64,000 nucleotides of DNA, from positions 3,059 to 67,058 of the forward strand of contig CAZQKX010000014.1 of assembly GCA_964594065.1 (NCBI GenBank). The letters are read 5' to 3'. Numbering within the stretch: the stretch's first letter is position 1; each line of letters opens with the position of its first letter. This stretch comes from 4572-13 sp964594065 (GTDB lineage Bacteria > Planctomycetota > Phycisphaerae > Sedimentisphaerales > Anaerohalosphaeraceae). The position numbers and the translations under genes were made by a program. The notes below the pieces were generated by a model. It was not told where the DNA came from and did no database searches. It was given only the letters and a program-made list of their open reading frames with translations. Positions 8,006-16,853 of this stretch are shown here, piece by piece.

Positions 8006-8842
8006 TTAATCAAACATCTCAGAAGAAAGCACACCCTCCGCAACTCTTGTCACAGAACCAGTCATCGTAATATAAAAGTCCTTAGCTATTTCAATATCAA
8101 TCTGACCGCCGGGCATATGCACCTGGATTTGTGAGTCACACAGCCCTAATTTATAGGCCACTGCCGCGGCGGCGGAACTGCTGCTGCCGGAAGCTAACGT
8201 ATAGCCTGCACCGCGTTCCCAAATCTCGATTTGGATGTTATTTCGGTCCAAAACCTTCAAAAACTGTACGTTTGTCCTGTTGGAAAAACGGGCGTCGGTT
8301 TCAATCTTTGGCCCCAATTCTCTCGCCAGAGCCTCCGACGGGTCCGTGTTCAGTACCACACAATGAGGGTTTCCAATCGTAGCCGCAGAATATTCAATCG
8401 CCTTCCCATCGATATCTATATTTTCAGAAAGAACTTCTCGGGGCGGTCCCTGAATCGGTATGTTTGTGCTGTCAAAGCTTACCTGGCCCATATCAACCCT
8501 GACTCTCAATCCATTATCAAGCACTTGCGCTTTGACTATCCCGCCAAGCGTCATAATTGTACATTCATCAAATCCGATTCGTTGGGTATCCAACAGAAAA
8601 CGAGCAAAAATCCGAAGACCATTGCCGCTTTTTTCAGCCTCACTGCCATCCGGATTAAATATTTTCAAAGCAAAATCCGCCTTCTCGGTATCCAGCGGTC
8701 CATACAGTATGCCGTCCGAACCAATCCCATAATTCCGATGGCAAATTCGTTTTATCTGCTCGTATGTTAAAACCTGTGAAATGTTCTTCGGTTCTATTAC
8801 AACGTAGTCATTTCCCAATGCGTGGTACTTATAAAAATTCAC
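8006..8842 (-). CDS. dapF: Diaminopimelate epimerase family protein, both catalytic cysteines replaced by serine
   Basis: 278 residues with the DapF two-lobed layout: NFYKYHALGNDYVVIE at the start, NPDGSEAE, TIGNPHCVVL, and WERGAGYTLASGS. In active DapF the two acid/base residues are cysteines in xCGNG and ACGTG. Here they read KSGNG (S72, codon AGC) and ASGS (S218, codon TCC). Surrounding residues are well kept, so this is not a decaying gene. It may be a variant racemase subgroup or an epimerase acting on another substrate. dapA lies 1.6 kb away on the other strand. The family is clear, LL-DAP epimerase activity is doubtful. Confidence 0.8.
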   Translation of the reverse strand: MNFYKYHALGNDYVVIEPKNISQVLTYEQIKRICHRNYGIGSDGILYGPLDTEKADFALKIFNPDGSEAEKSGNGLRIFARFLLDTQRIGFDECTIMTLGGIVKAQVLDNGLRVRVDMGQVSFDSTNIPIQGPPREVLSENIDIDGKAIEYSAATIGNPHCVVLNTDPSEALARELGPKIETDARFSNRTNVQFLKVLDRNNIQIEIWERGAGYTLASGSSSSAAAAVAYKLGLCDSQIQVHMPGGQIDIEIAKDFYITMTGSVTRVAEGVLSSEMFD

Positions 8843-8861
8843 TTAAGTAAACTCCAAAAAA

Positions 8862-9611
8862 TCATATTGTTCTCCCGCCATCAACACACAAAACTTGCCC
8901 GGTGGTGTAGTTGTTATCTAATAAAAATTCGATGGTTCGAGTAATATCCTTCGGTTCGCCGAATCGTCCGGCGGGGATCATTTTCAACTGCTTCTGTTCC
9001 TCGGATGGGTCCATCTTGCCAGGCCAGGTTACGATACCGGGGGCAATGGCGTTGACCGTTACGCCGGGAGCCAGTTCTCTGGCCAGCGATTTGGTCAGAC
9101 CGATCAGGCCTGCGCGGCTGGCACAATAAGGACCATACTGGCCCCACGGTTTAACACCTGCCACGTCGACCATGTTGATGATCGCCGCAAATGTTTCATC
9201 CGTATCCCAGTGCTCCTCGGTTAGCTGCAGGTACCGCGCGAACTCATTGCACAGCCGCATCGGCGCAGAAAGATTGACCTCCATCAGCTTAGACACATCA
9301 GCGGCGTTAAAGGTTCCCAGCGGCTGGCGTTGAAAAATGGATGCGGAATTGACCAGCACCCGAATGGGGCCAAGTTCGGCGACGGCTTTGAAAAACATCC
9401 CGGCCGCTTCGGGATCGGACAAATCGGCTTTAACGGCAACGCCCTGTCGGCCGGTTTGTTGGATAGCAGCAATTAATTGTGTAATTTTTTCTTCGCCGGT
9501 GTGATAATGACAAACGCAGTGCAGACCCCTTTTGGCCAGTGACAAAGCGATCTCGCTTCCCAACTGGCCGCTGGCACCTGTGATAATCGCTGTTTTGTTC
9601 ATCAGCTCCAT
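8862..9611 (-). CDS. SDR-family oxidoreductase (FabG/pteridine reductase-like)
   Basis: 249 residues, classical short-chain dehydrogenase. The NAD(P) motif is TGASGQLGSEIA and the second motif is NSAS. The catalytic Tyr/Lys is in YCASRAGLIGL, where the usual YxxxK reads YCASR: arginine stands in the lysine position, which is unusual. The C-terminal VDGG is FabG-like. NSAS and the PLGT that follows recall FolM/PTR1 pteridine reductases. A second ATG at 9602 is equally possible as start. It ends 19 bases before dapF and is probably co-transcribed with it. Confidence 0.85.
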   Translation of the reverse strand: MELMNKTAIITGASGQLGSEIALSLAKRGLHCVCHYHTGEEKITQLIAAIQQTGRQGVAVKADLSDPEAAGMFFKAVAELGPIRVLVNSASIFQRQPLGTFNAADVSKLMEVNLSAPMRLCNEFARYLQLTEEHWDTDETFAAIINMVDVAGVKPWGQYGPYCASRAGLIGLTKSLARELAPGVTVNAIAPGIVTWPGKMDPSEEQKQLKMIPAGRFGEPKDITRTIEFLLDNNYTTGQVLCVDGGRTI

Positions 9612-9682
9612 GTCAATAGTGTACCTAAAAAAAGACTATCCGGCAAGTGCAACTATCTGAAATAAAAAGACTTCAAATTTTC

Positions 9683-9710
9683 TTGCAGGTGTCGACCGAG
9701 GCGTTATAAT
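9683..9710 (+). promoter_or_regulatory. Sigma-70-type promoter for pdxJ-dapA
   Basis: TTGCAG (9683-9688), a 16-base spacer and a perfect TATAAT (9705-9710). The predicted start near 9717 leaves a short leader of about 25 bases with AAAGGAG before the pdxJ ATG. Confidence 0.7.
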
Positions 9711-9741
9711 GCTTTATTGGTTTTAAAGTTAAAGGAGTACT

Positions 9742-10461
9742 ATGGCATTACTGAACGTAAATATTGACCATGTCGCGACCGTTCGTCAGGCTCGAAAGAC
9801 CGATGAACCGGATCCGGTCTGGGCCGCGGTTCAATGTGAACTGGCTGGTGCCAATGGGATTACGGTGCATCTTCGACAGGACCGCCGGCACATCAATGAC
9901 CGTGACGTGCACCTTCTGAAAGAGACGGTTGCCTGCAAATTCAACCTGGAAATGTGCCTGTCCGAATCGATCGTCAAGATCGCCGAAAAAGTCAGGCCCA
10001 ACCAGGTCACGCTGGTACCGGAAAACCGAGCCGAGCTAACTACCGAAGGCGGATTGGACTGTGTCAAGTTCCAAAAGCGCCTGACCGCGATCACCAAGCG
10101 TATGCACAAGAAAGGCATCCTGGTCAGCACGTTTATACTGCCGGACGAAAAACAGATCCTGGCCACCGCTGAAGCGGGCTGTGACGCGATCGAACTGCAC
10201 ACCGGTCAATATGCCAATGCCACCAAAGACAGTGTCATTGAAAAACGCCTGAACGAATTGCGGGATGGACGCGACATTGCCGCCGCCGCAGGACTGGTTG
10301 TTCACGCCGGACACGGGCTGACCTATCGCAACATTGGCCCGGTCGCAAAGATCGAGGGCCTGTGCGAATTTAACATCGGCCACAGTATTATCAGCCGAGC
10401 CGTTTTGGTCGGAATCGGCGAGGCTGCAAAAGAAATGAATCAGCTTATCCAAAATCCATAG
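9742..10461 (+). CDS. pdxJ: Pyridoxine 5'-phosphate synthase
   Basis: Condenses 1-deoxyxylulose 5-phosphate with 3-amino-2-oxopropyl phosphate in the DXP-dependent vitamin B6 pathway. The TIM-barrel protein is 239 residues, the usual length, and shows NIDHVATVRQAR, ITVHLRQDRRHI, NLEMCLS, TLVPE, AIELHTGQYA, VHAGHGLTYRN and EFNIGHSI, all family landmarks. A strong AAAGGAG lies 6 bases before the ATG. The stop codon overlaps the ribosome site of dapA, so the two are co-transcribed. Confidence 0.97.
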   Translation: MALLNVNIDHVATVRQARKTDEPDPVWAAVQCELAGANGITVHLRQDRRHINDRDVHLLKETVACKFNLEMCLSESIVKIAEKVRPNQVTLVPENRAELTTEGGLDCVKFQKRLTAITKRMHKKGILVSTFILPDEKQILATAEAGCDAIELHTGQYANATKDSVIEKRLNELRDGRDIAAAAGLVVHAGHGLTYRNIGPVAKIEGLCEFNIGHSIISRAVLVGIGEAAKEMNQLIQNP

Positions 10462-10471
10462 GAGATTGAAT

Positions 10472-11347
10472 ATGTTTAGCGGAACTTTAGTAGCATTAGT
10501 AACTCCATTTTCAGATGGTCAGGTGGATTACGAAACACTGACGGAATTGGTGGAGTTCCACCTTCAAAGCGGCACCGATGGACTGGTACCCGTCGGCACA
10601 ACCGGTGAATCACCCACGCTCAGCCATGAAGAACACAAAGCCGTTATCAAACACGTCGTTAAAGTTTGCGGGGGCAAGATCCCCGTTATCGCAGGCACCG
10701 GTTCCAACAGCACGGCCGAAGCGATCGAATTGACGGCCTATGCCAGAAAAGTCGGCGCCGATGCGTCTTTACAGGTAGCCCCCTACTATAATAAACCCAC
10801 CCAGGAGGGCTTTTACGAACACTTTAAGGCGATCGCCGAGGAGGTGGACTTGCCGCAGGTGCTGTACAACATCCCCGGCCGCTGCGGTGGATCGGGCATG
10901 ACACCGGAAACGATCGCAAAGCTTTCAGAGTTGGAAAATGTGGTTGCGGTCAAAGAAGCAACGGGAAGCCTGGACCAGGCCAGTGAGATCGCAACGCGAT
11001 GCAACCTGACGATCCTGTCCGGCGATGATTCGCTGACATTGCCACTGGCATCTGTCGGCGGAAAAGGCGTGATCAGTGTCGTTGCCAATATCGTTCCGGC
11101 CGACGTGAAAGCCATGACCGATCTGATCCTCGAAGGCGATCTTGTTTCGGCACGCAAATGGCACCGCAAACTGTTCGCCCTGTCGAAAAACATGCTGACA
11201 TTAGCGACCAATCCCATCCCGATCAAAGCGGCGATGGCCATGCTGAATATGGCCTCGGATGAAATGCGTCTGCCGATGACCAACCTGGACGAAGCACAGG
11301 AAGATATCTTGCAGAAAACCCTGAAAGACTACGGCCTGATGGGATAA
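10472..11347 (+). CDS. dapA: 4-hydroxy-tetrahydrodipicolinate synthase
   Basis: First committed enzyme of lysine/diaminopimelate synthesis, condensing pyruvate with aspartate semialdehyde via a Schiff base. 291 residues. VPVGTTGESPTLS is the pyruvate-binding loop, PYYNKPTQEG carries the catalytic tyrosine, NIPGRCG follows, and the Schiff-base lysine is in VAVKEATGS. The frame is open from a TTG at 10466, but the ATG at 10472 has GGAG (10461-10464) at 7-base spacing. It follows pdxJ directly; the same operon provides B6 for downstream PLP enzymes of the pathway. Confidence 0.97.
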   Translation: MFSGTLVALVTPFSDGQVDYETLTELVEFHLQSGTDGLVPVGTTGESPTLSHEEHKAVIKHVVKVCGGKIPVIAGTGSNSTAEAIELTAYARKVGADASLQVAPYYNKPTQEGFYEHFKAIAEEVDLPQVLYNIPGRCGGSGMTPETIAKLSELENVVAVKEATGSLDQASEIATRCNLTILSGDDSLTLPLASVGGKGVISVVANIVPADVKAMTDLILEGDLVSARKWHRKLFALSKNMLTLATNPIPIKAAMAMLNMASDEMRLPMTNLDEAQEDILQKTLKDYGLMG

Positions 11348-11377
11348 TAAGCAATTCCAACGAAAGATACGTGCAAG

Positions 11378-11406
11378 CGGCCGGGTTCATATCCGGCCGT
11401 TTTTTT
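11378..11406 (+). terminator. Rho-independent terminator after dapA
   Basis: Perfect 7-base GC stem CGGCCGG (11378-11384) / CCGGCCG (11393-11399), 8-base loop, then seven T (11400-11406). Confidence 0.9.
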
Positions 11407-11514
11407 GCGTCTTTAAGGCATCCGGAAACGATAACCCTGTATTTACCACGTGTGTATCACTGCCGATTCTGACAGACACTATCCGTTATCATTAGAAAAT
11501 TAATCAGAAAATCT

Positions 11515-11543
11515 TTGACATTCTGCCATCACCACAATACGAT
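11515..11543 (+). promoter_or_regulatory. Near-consensus promoter of the secreted phosphoesterase
   Basis: Perfect TTGACA (11515-11520), 17-base spacer, TACGAT (11538-11543). The expected start near 11550 gives a ~197-base untranslated leader before the ATG at 11747. Confidence 0.65.
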
Positions 11544-11746
11544 TGAACGCACATCTTGAGGGAGAACTGCTTGGCAAACTGCAACCTTTTGGTGTAAAGC
11601 GAGGCAGAATAATGAAAGGGAGAAGACTAAGCGCATCATTTTGTAATGGCCTATTTCAAAACCTTATTCCAATCACTGCGCTATCTGTGCGCAGTCATCC
11701 AATCAAATGTATTTCTACTAACCTTATTTTGAAAGGAAACATTCAA
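11544..11746 (+). other. Long structured leader of the phosphoesterase gene
   Basis: No gene is convincing here. The frame of the following CDS stays open back to 11543, but that stretch has poor codon logic and no signal peptide logic. It contains a perfect 7-base hairpin at 11675-11695 (ACTGCGC/GCGCAGT) and a small ACC-TTTT-GGT hairpin near 11585. No known riboswitch class could be matched. Confidence 0.45.
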
Positions 11747-14518
11747 ATGAATAATTACAAACACATGTTGGCTCTACTTTTAATCACAGCTCTGACGGTC
11801 TGTGCACCACAGATATGTATAGCATCTTATCTCGATGATTTCAGCACAGATACAAGCAGCAATTACACCTATTCTAATTCGTATGGCGGTGGCGGATCAT
11901 TCGAAATCTTAGATGGCACGTTAAACATTACGACAGGAAGCGATAACACCGCTTCGGTGATGACTACTGGAACGGTAAGATTTGCTACCGGAGAAACACT
12001 GAGTGTTGAAGTTCCAGGAATATCAGGTAGCCAGGGCGTATTCATGATGTGTTCAACAACAGATGCTCAACCGGATGGAAGCACTACTTTTGGATTCCGC
12101 TTCCGGCGAGGCGGCGGGATTGTACGGATCGACCGTTATCCGGGGGAAGCCGTTGCCGACTCGACAGATCCGAACAGTGCAGAGGCAGCCACAATGATAG
12201 TCACGAGGACATCAGATACCGATTTCGATTACTCCATTGAAATAAACGGAACCGAAACTCCGCTGGGTTCTTTTACTCTCTCGGAATTGTCAGGGATGGC
12301 CGATCTGTATATTGGCGCCCAGGCTTATGATACAACAGGGAGCACGTTTTCTTTTGACAATCTCAAGGTCCACCACGATTACAGCTGCGAAGGTTATTTT
12401 TGGGATAATTTTGAAAATCCCGGTTTGATCGGCTATACGTATGAAGATTCTTACGGCAGCGGCGGCAGTTTCACCGTTTCCGGCGACACGCTGAATATCA
12501 CGACAGGAAGTGATAACACGGCTTCGGTGGTGACGACAGACGAAACGGCGTTCTGCGTTGGAAGCACCCTGAGTGTTGAGGTTCCAGGAGTATCAGGTAG
12601 CCAGGGGGTGTTTATGATGTGTTCCACAACGGCCGGTCAACCAAACGGAACCACGACTTATGGATTCCGTTTCCGTCGCGGCGGCGGGATTGTACGGATC
12701 GACCGTTATCCGGGAACCGGCAGTGCCGACTCGACGGATCCATCTCCCGGCTCTTCCGCCGTACTGTCTGTCACACGAACATCAGCTACTGATTTCGATT
12801 ACTCCATTGAAATAAACGGAACCGAAACTCCATTGGGTTCATTTACTATCGAGCAACTGGAAGAGTTTTATAATCTGCACATAGGTGCCCAAGCTTATGA
12901 TACAACAGGGAGCACGTTTTCTTTTGACAATCTTCTGGTCACCCAGGTTTACAATTGCGAAGGTTATTTTTGGGATAATTTTGAAAATCCTGGTGTGATT
13001 GATTATACATACGAAGATTCTTACAACAGCGGGGGCAGTTTCACCGTTTCCGGAGACACGCTGAATATCACGACAGGAAGTAACAACACCGCTTCAGTGA
13101 TGATAACCGATGAGACGGCATTCTGCATCGGAGACGCCCTGAGTATTGAAGTCCCGGGAATATCAGGCTATCAGGGTGTATTCATGATGTGTTCAACAAC
13201 GGCCGGTCAACCGGACGGGACCACGACTTATGGATTCCGTTTCCGGCGAGGCGGCGGGATTGTACGGATCGATCGTTATCCGGGGGGGGCAGTCACCGAC
13301 TCGACGGATCCATCTCCCGGTTCACCCGCGGTACTGCGTGTTATACGGACATCGGGGGCTGATTTCGATTACTTCATTGAAATAAACGGAACTGAAACTC
13401 CATTGGGTTCATTTACTATCGAGGAAATGTCCCCGTATTATAATCTGCACATTGGTGCCCAGGCTTTTGATACAACAGGGAACACGTTTTCGTTTGACAA
13501 TCTTTTTGTCTCCAAGTGCGGCGACTGGGGATACCACTCCATGGACTTTAACCTGGACTGTTATGTGAACCTGCAGGATTTCGCAGAGTTCTCAAAATCA
13601 TGGTTGAGATGTACCGTTCCCAGTGAACCCGGAAGTGAAAATTTATTCGAAGAGTTCAGCTTGGTTATCATTCCGGATACACAAATGTGGTCAAAAAATG
13701 ATCCAAATCTTTTTAACGACGCAACAAGCTGGATTGTGGCCAACAAAGATTCACAAAATATTCAATTTGCCCTGCATGTCGGTGACATTGTCAATGATGA
13801 TGAAGAAGCGTACCAATGGGATAATGCCGACGCAGCCATGAGCATTCTCGATGGCGAGGTTCCTTACTGCTTTGGAGTAGGTAACCACGACATGAAAAAA
13901 GGCGAGGACCCGGTCTGGACACCAGATCCAGACCGCGACAGTACTAACTTTAATGACAAGTTTCCCTATACCCGCTATAACAGTGAACCATGGTACGGGG
14001 GCCGGATGACCAATGATACGCCCTATATACCCACTGAAAACTACGATAATACCTTCCATTTTTTCAGTGCCTGCGGAATGGACTTTCTGATTATCTGCCT
14101 GTCAGTGGCCCCTACCGATAACCACTTAACCTGGGCAAACAGTATCGTCTCCAGTCACTCAGATAAAAGGGTCATCGTAGTGACTCACAGTTATATGGAT
14201 GGCAACACTCGACTCTCTTCTGATATATATTCACCGCCAGGCGGTAATGCCGGCCAGCAAATCTGGGATGAGTTCATAAAATTGCACGAAAACATCTTTT
14301 TTGTTGCCTGTGGACATCTTGCCAACGGCCGGCGGACTGATACGGGCGATAATGGTAATCTGCTCCATCAGACGGTGAATAATAACGACCTGCTTAGAAT
14401 TCTCCGGTTTGTCCCAACAGCAAATATGATTTATGTAAAAAGCTACAATCCCAATACGATGACTTATGACACAGACACAGAGAATGAATATGAGTTTCTG
14501 TACAATATGAGTCCGTAA
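11747..14518 (+). CDS. Secreted metallophosphoesterase with three tandem beta domains and a dockerin-like module
   Basis: 923 residues from the ATG at 11747 (AAAGG at 11732-11736); a signal peptide spans ~1-26. Residues ~27-590 are three copies of a ~190-residue beta-rich, concanavalin/LamG-like domain, almost identical at DNA level with a 570-base period. At ~598-624 sits an EF-hand/dockerin-like module (DFNLDCYVNLQDFAEF). Residues ~640-923 are a calcineurin-like phosphoesterase: IIPDTQMW (D-x-Q in place of D-x-H), HVGDIVND, GNHD, VTHSY and CGHLANG, giving two metal sites. It is probably an extracellular phosphoesterase bound to glycan through the repeats; the substrate is unknown. Confidence 0.88.
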   Translation: MNNYKHMLALLLITALTVCAPQICIASYLDDFSTDTSSNYTYSNSYGGGGSFEILDGTLNITTGSDNTASVMTTGTVRFATGETLSVEVPGISGSQGVFMMCSTTDAQPDGSTTFGFRFRRGGGIVRIDRYPGEAVADSTDPNSAEAATMIVTRTSDTDFDYSIEINGTETPLGSFTLSELSGMADLYIGAQAYDTTGSTFSFDNLKVHHDYSCEGYFWDNFENPGLIGYTYEDSYGSGGSFTVSGDTLNITTGSDNTASVVTTDETAFCVGSTLSVEVPGVSGSQGVFMMCSTTAGQPNGTTTYGFRFRRGGGIVRIDRYPGTGSADSTDPSPGSSAVLSVTRTSATDFDYSIEINGTETPLGSFTIEQLEEFYNLHIGAQAYDTTGSTFSFDNLLVTQVYNCEGYFWDNFENPGVIDYTYEDSYNSGGSFTVSGDTLNITTGSNNTASVMITDETAFCIGDALSIEVPGISGYQGVFMMCSTTAGQPDGTTTYGFRFRRGGGIVRIDRYPGGAVTDSTDPSPGSPAVLRVIRTSGADFDYFIEINGTETPLGSFTIEEMSPYYNLHIGAQAFDTTGNTFSFDNLFVSKCGDWGYHSMDFNLDCYVNLQDFAEFSKSWLRCTVPSEPGSENLFEEFSLVIIPDTQMWSKNDPNLFNDATSWIVANKDSQNIQFALHVGDIVNDDEEAYQWDNADAAMSILDGEVPYCFGVGNHDMKKGEDPVWTPDPDRDSTNFNDKFPYTRYNSEPWYGGRMTNDTPYIPTENYDNTFHFFSACGMDFLIICLSVAPTDNHLTWANSIVSSHSDKRVIVVTHSYMDGNTRLSSDIYSPPGGNAGQQIWDEFIKLHENIFFVACGHLANGRRTDTGDNGNLLHQTVNNNDLLRILRFVPTANMIYVKSYNPNTMTYDTDTENEYEFLYNMSP
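11816..13525 (+). repeat. Three tandem 570-bp coding repeats
   Basis: Copies at about 11816-12385, 12386-12955 and 12956-13525. Copies 2 and 3 both begin TGCGAAGGTTATTTTTGG exactly 570 bases apart. Long stretches, such as the segment around 12226, 12796 and 13366, recur with only a few changes. Synonymous differences are few, so the duplication is recent or maintained by conversion. Confidence 0.9.
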
Positions 14519-14647
14519 ACGAAAAACATTTTATATAGAAAACACGTGAACATGTAGTGATCTAAAGCTACTGTACGCCTGAATTTCTGCTCTTTCAGCC
14601 GGTTGTTATGATGACTGCAGAAATTAAAATGAGCGGATATGCCTGAA

Positions 14648-15784
14648 CTACCCGATGATCACCGGTTCTTCGTCGGGTTGTTTGGTTTCTTCTTTGTACT
14701 GAACCTGGACCTGGAGATAGGTCTCCATGAGTTTATCGACCATGCGGCTGACGCTGTTATGCTGCCGCAGATATCTCTGACTGTTAATCGCCAGTTGGCG
14801 GGTCTCGGCTCGCTGGCCCAGCAATTTTTTCAGACAGCCGTAAATACTCAATTCGTCCTGACCATCCCAAAACGCGGCGGTTTGCCCTTCGCTTAAAAGG
14901 CCGCTGGTCTTTTCGGGACTTCCGGCTATCGCCAGACCGACGCCCATCGCTTCCGTTAACTGGGCATCGAAACGCCCAGCGTCTTCTAAATGCAGATAAA
15001 TATCCGCACCCGACAGGATCGAACGCATCGGGCTCATCGGCGGCACAACCGTTACCACAGATGTTAACCCTAACGCTCGAATGCGCCGACGAATTGCTTT
15101 TTCCTTCCGCCCTTTTCCCATGATCACAGTCATCAGCTCAAAACTGTCTAATACCAAGTGACGAATTGCTCCCAACAGTGGTTCGAAAAGTTTCACATCA
15201 TCCAGCGGATGGATCGCCATGAGGCTGGGCACCTGATCGCCTCGTGAAAAGCATCGGCACACATCTTCCACAAATGTACCCACATGGATCCGCTCGACAC
15301 GATCCCTGAGTTTGGGCCAGTCATTGCAAAGCCTGTCAGCAATCGTCTCTGACGGCGCAATGATCTTCGATGCACGCAGGATCGTTTTTTTAAAATGAAG
15401 CCACATCGACCCGTAACGATGGAAAGTGATAACATAAGGAATTTCAAGCTGCTGTGAAAGCCAGTCCGCCAAATGAATCTGCCCCGGATAAAACGCATGC
15501 AGGATCGTCGGCTTAAAACGACTCAACCGCTCCAGCAGGATCCTGCGATTCTGATACCGGAAGACCGGCAACCGAAGCGCTGGATGCTCGATCTGCTCGA
15601 CCGCAGGACACAGCACTGTTTCAGCGTTGATACACGACGGACACACCAAAGCCGAAGCGTGCGCCGTCCCGCTTAAACCCACTAAAATACGTCGAAGATA
15701 AGATGCATAAGATTGATACGTTCCCCGATCCACAAGAAAAACGGGCCTGATCGTTTCAGAGTTTCCGTTGTGTGCTTCCGGCAT
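14648..15784 (-). CDS. Glycosyltransferase family 4-like protein
   Basis: 378 residues with the GT-B two-Rossmann layout. The N-terminal half has ILHAFYPGQIHLADWL and ITFHRYGSMW; the C-terminal half has a phosphate-binding-like strand (TVIMGKGRKEKAIRRRI), a PMSPMRSILSGADIYLHLED segment and DAQLTEAMGVGLAIAGS, corresponding to the GT4 E-x7-E region with substitutions. The tail is polar. It follows panB by 15 bases on the same strand. Sugar donor and acceptor are unknown. The ATG at 15784 fits the spacing to panB. Confidence 0.8.
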   Translation of the reverse strand: MPEAHNGNSETIRPVFLVDRGTYQSYASYLRRILVGLSGTAHASALVCPSCINAETVLCPAVEQIEHPALRLPVFRYQNRRILLERLSRFKPTILHAFYPGQIHLADWLSQQLEIPYVITFHRYGSMWLHFKKTILRASKIIAPSETIADRLCNDWPKLRDRVERIHVGTFVEDVCRCFSRGDQVPSLMAIHPLDDVKLFEPLLGAIRHLVLDSFELMTVIMGKGRKEKAIRRRIRALGLTSVVTVVPPMSPMRSILSGADIYLHLEDAGRFDAQLTEAMGVGLAIAGSPEKTSGLLSEGQTAAFWDGQDELSIYGCLKKLLGQRAETRQLAINSQRYLRQHNSVSRMVDKLMETYLQVQVQYKEETKQPDEEPVIIG

Positions 15785-15799
15785 TGTCTTGTCTTACCC

Positions 15800-16666
15800 T
15801 CAATTAGGCTTTGACGATAAATTGTTCAGTATCTTCTGAAGTTCTTCCATTTGCCCCGGCTTGATATGATAGCAATGGTCGTCATCGGGAAATACGCCCT
15901 GTCGAATCTGGCTCGCGTATTCTTTAACGGCGTCAATGATGGGCGCATCCAGCTTCGCATAGTTTTTGGAAAATTTCGGAGCGTATCCGGAATTTAAGCC
16001 AAGGATATCTGAGATGATCAGAATTTGACCGTCACAGTCCGGACCCGATCCGCAACTGATCACCGGGACAGAGTTCTCTTCGGTCACGATTTTCGAAACT
16101 TCCCGAGCGGTTCCTTCCAGCAGCAGTGAACTGGCACCGGCAGCAACCATTTTTTTCGAAAGTTCGATCAGTTCCAAAGCCAACTCCGCCGTTGTTCCTT
16201 CGGCTTTAAGCTTACCGAGCTTGGCGATTCGCTGGGGACGAATACCGATATGGGCCATCACAGCCATCCCCGCATCACTGACAGCCTTAATCACATCCAG
16301 ATGAGCGGCTGTCGCTTCGATCTTAACGATCTGGGCTCCGGTTTCCTGAAAAAAACGCCCCGCGTTGTGTACCGCATCGGCAATACTGGTCTGATACGAC
16401 AAAAACGGCATATCGGCCACCAGGCACACATTTGCCGCGGCCCTTCGAACCGCCGCGGTGATAGCCACCATAAAATCCATCGTCACCGGCAGGGTTGTGT
16501 CATGGCCCAAAATGACCTGCGCTGCCGAATCGCCAACCAGGATCATGTCAACATCCGACTGGCTAACCAGCTTGGCCGTGGTAAAATCGTAGCAACTTAC
16601 CGCCACGATCTTGCGGCCGACTTGTTTGGCCTCCAGTAAGTCCGATATTGTAACTTTTTTATCCAT
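15800..16666 (-). CDS. panB: 3-methyl-2-oxobutanoate hydroxymethyltransferase
   Basis: Adds a hydroxymethyl group from methylene-tetrahydrofolate to ketoisovalerate, the first step of pantothenate/CoA synthesis. Landmarks are ISDLLEAKQVGRKIVAVSCYD, ILVGDSAAQVILGHDTTLPV (metal-binding Asp and glycine loop), VCLVADMPFLSY, VKIEA, MAHIGIRPQ, LLLEG and ISCGSGPDCDGQILIISDILG. The frame extends to 16720, but the ATG at 16666 (MDKKVTIS) has AGGA at 8-base spacing, giving 288 residues. An ATG two codons earlier is the alternative. Confidence 0.95.
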   Translation of the reverse strand: MDKKVTISDLLEAKQVGRKIVAVSCYDFTTAKLVSQSDVDMILVGDSAAQVILGHDTTLPVTMDFMVAITAAVRRAAANVCLVADMPFLSYQTSIADAVHNAGRFFQETGAQIVKIEATAAHLDVIKAVSDAGMAVMAHIGIRPQRIAKLGKLKAEGTTAELALELIELSKKMVAAGASSLLLEGTAREVSKIVTEENSVPVISCGSGPDCDGQILIISDILGLNSGYAPKFSKNYAKLDAPIIDAVKEYASQIRQGVFPDDDHCYHIKPGQMEELQKILNNLSSKPN

Positions 16667-16853
16667 AAGCATTTTCCTAAAAGAAAGACATGCACAGTAT
16701 AACGATATCTGCGATTTCAAAGCAAGGCCTTTTTTGTGGCCAAAAATACAAGACTTTTTGAGTCTGATATCGTTATTGCCGCATTATTTTAAGGACATTG
16801 AGCGATTTTGTATTTTTCTTAAAGAAACTCACTCTGTTTTATCGATATAGTGA

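Noticed and set aside
11560..11640. Possible c-di-GMP-I (GEMM) riboswitch, because of GGCAAAC, a hairpin and GTAAAGC in order
   Set aside because: The P2 loop is TTTT rather than GNRA, the GACGCAAAGCC core is only partly matched and the second helical half is missing.
11543..11746. 67-residue N-terminal extension of the phosphoesterase
   Set aside because: It would bury the signal peptide inside the protein; AAAGG stands directly before the ATG at 11747.
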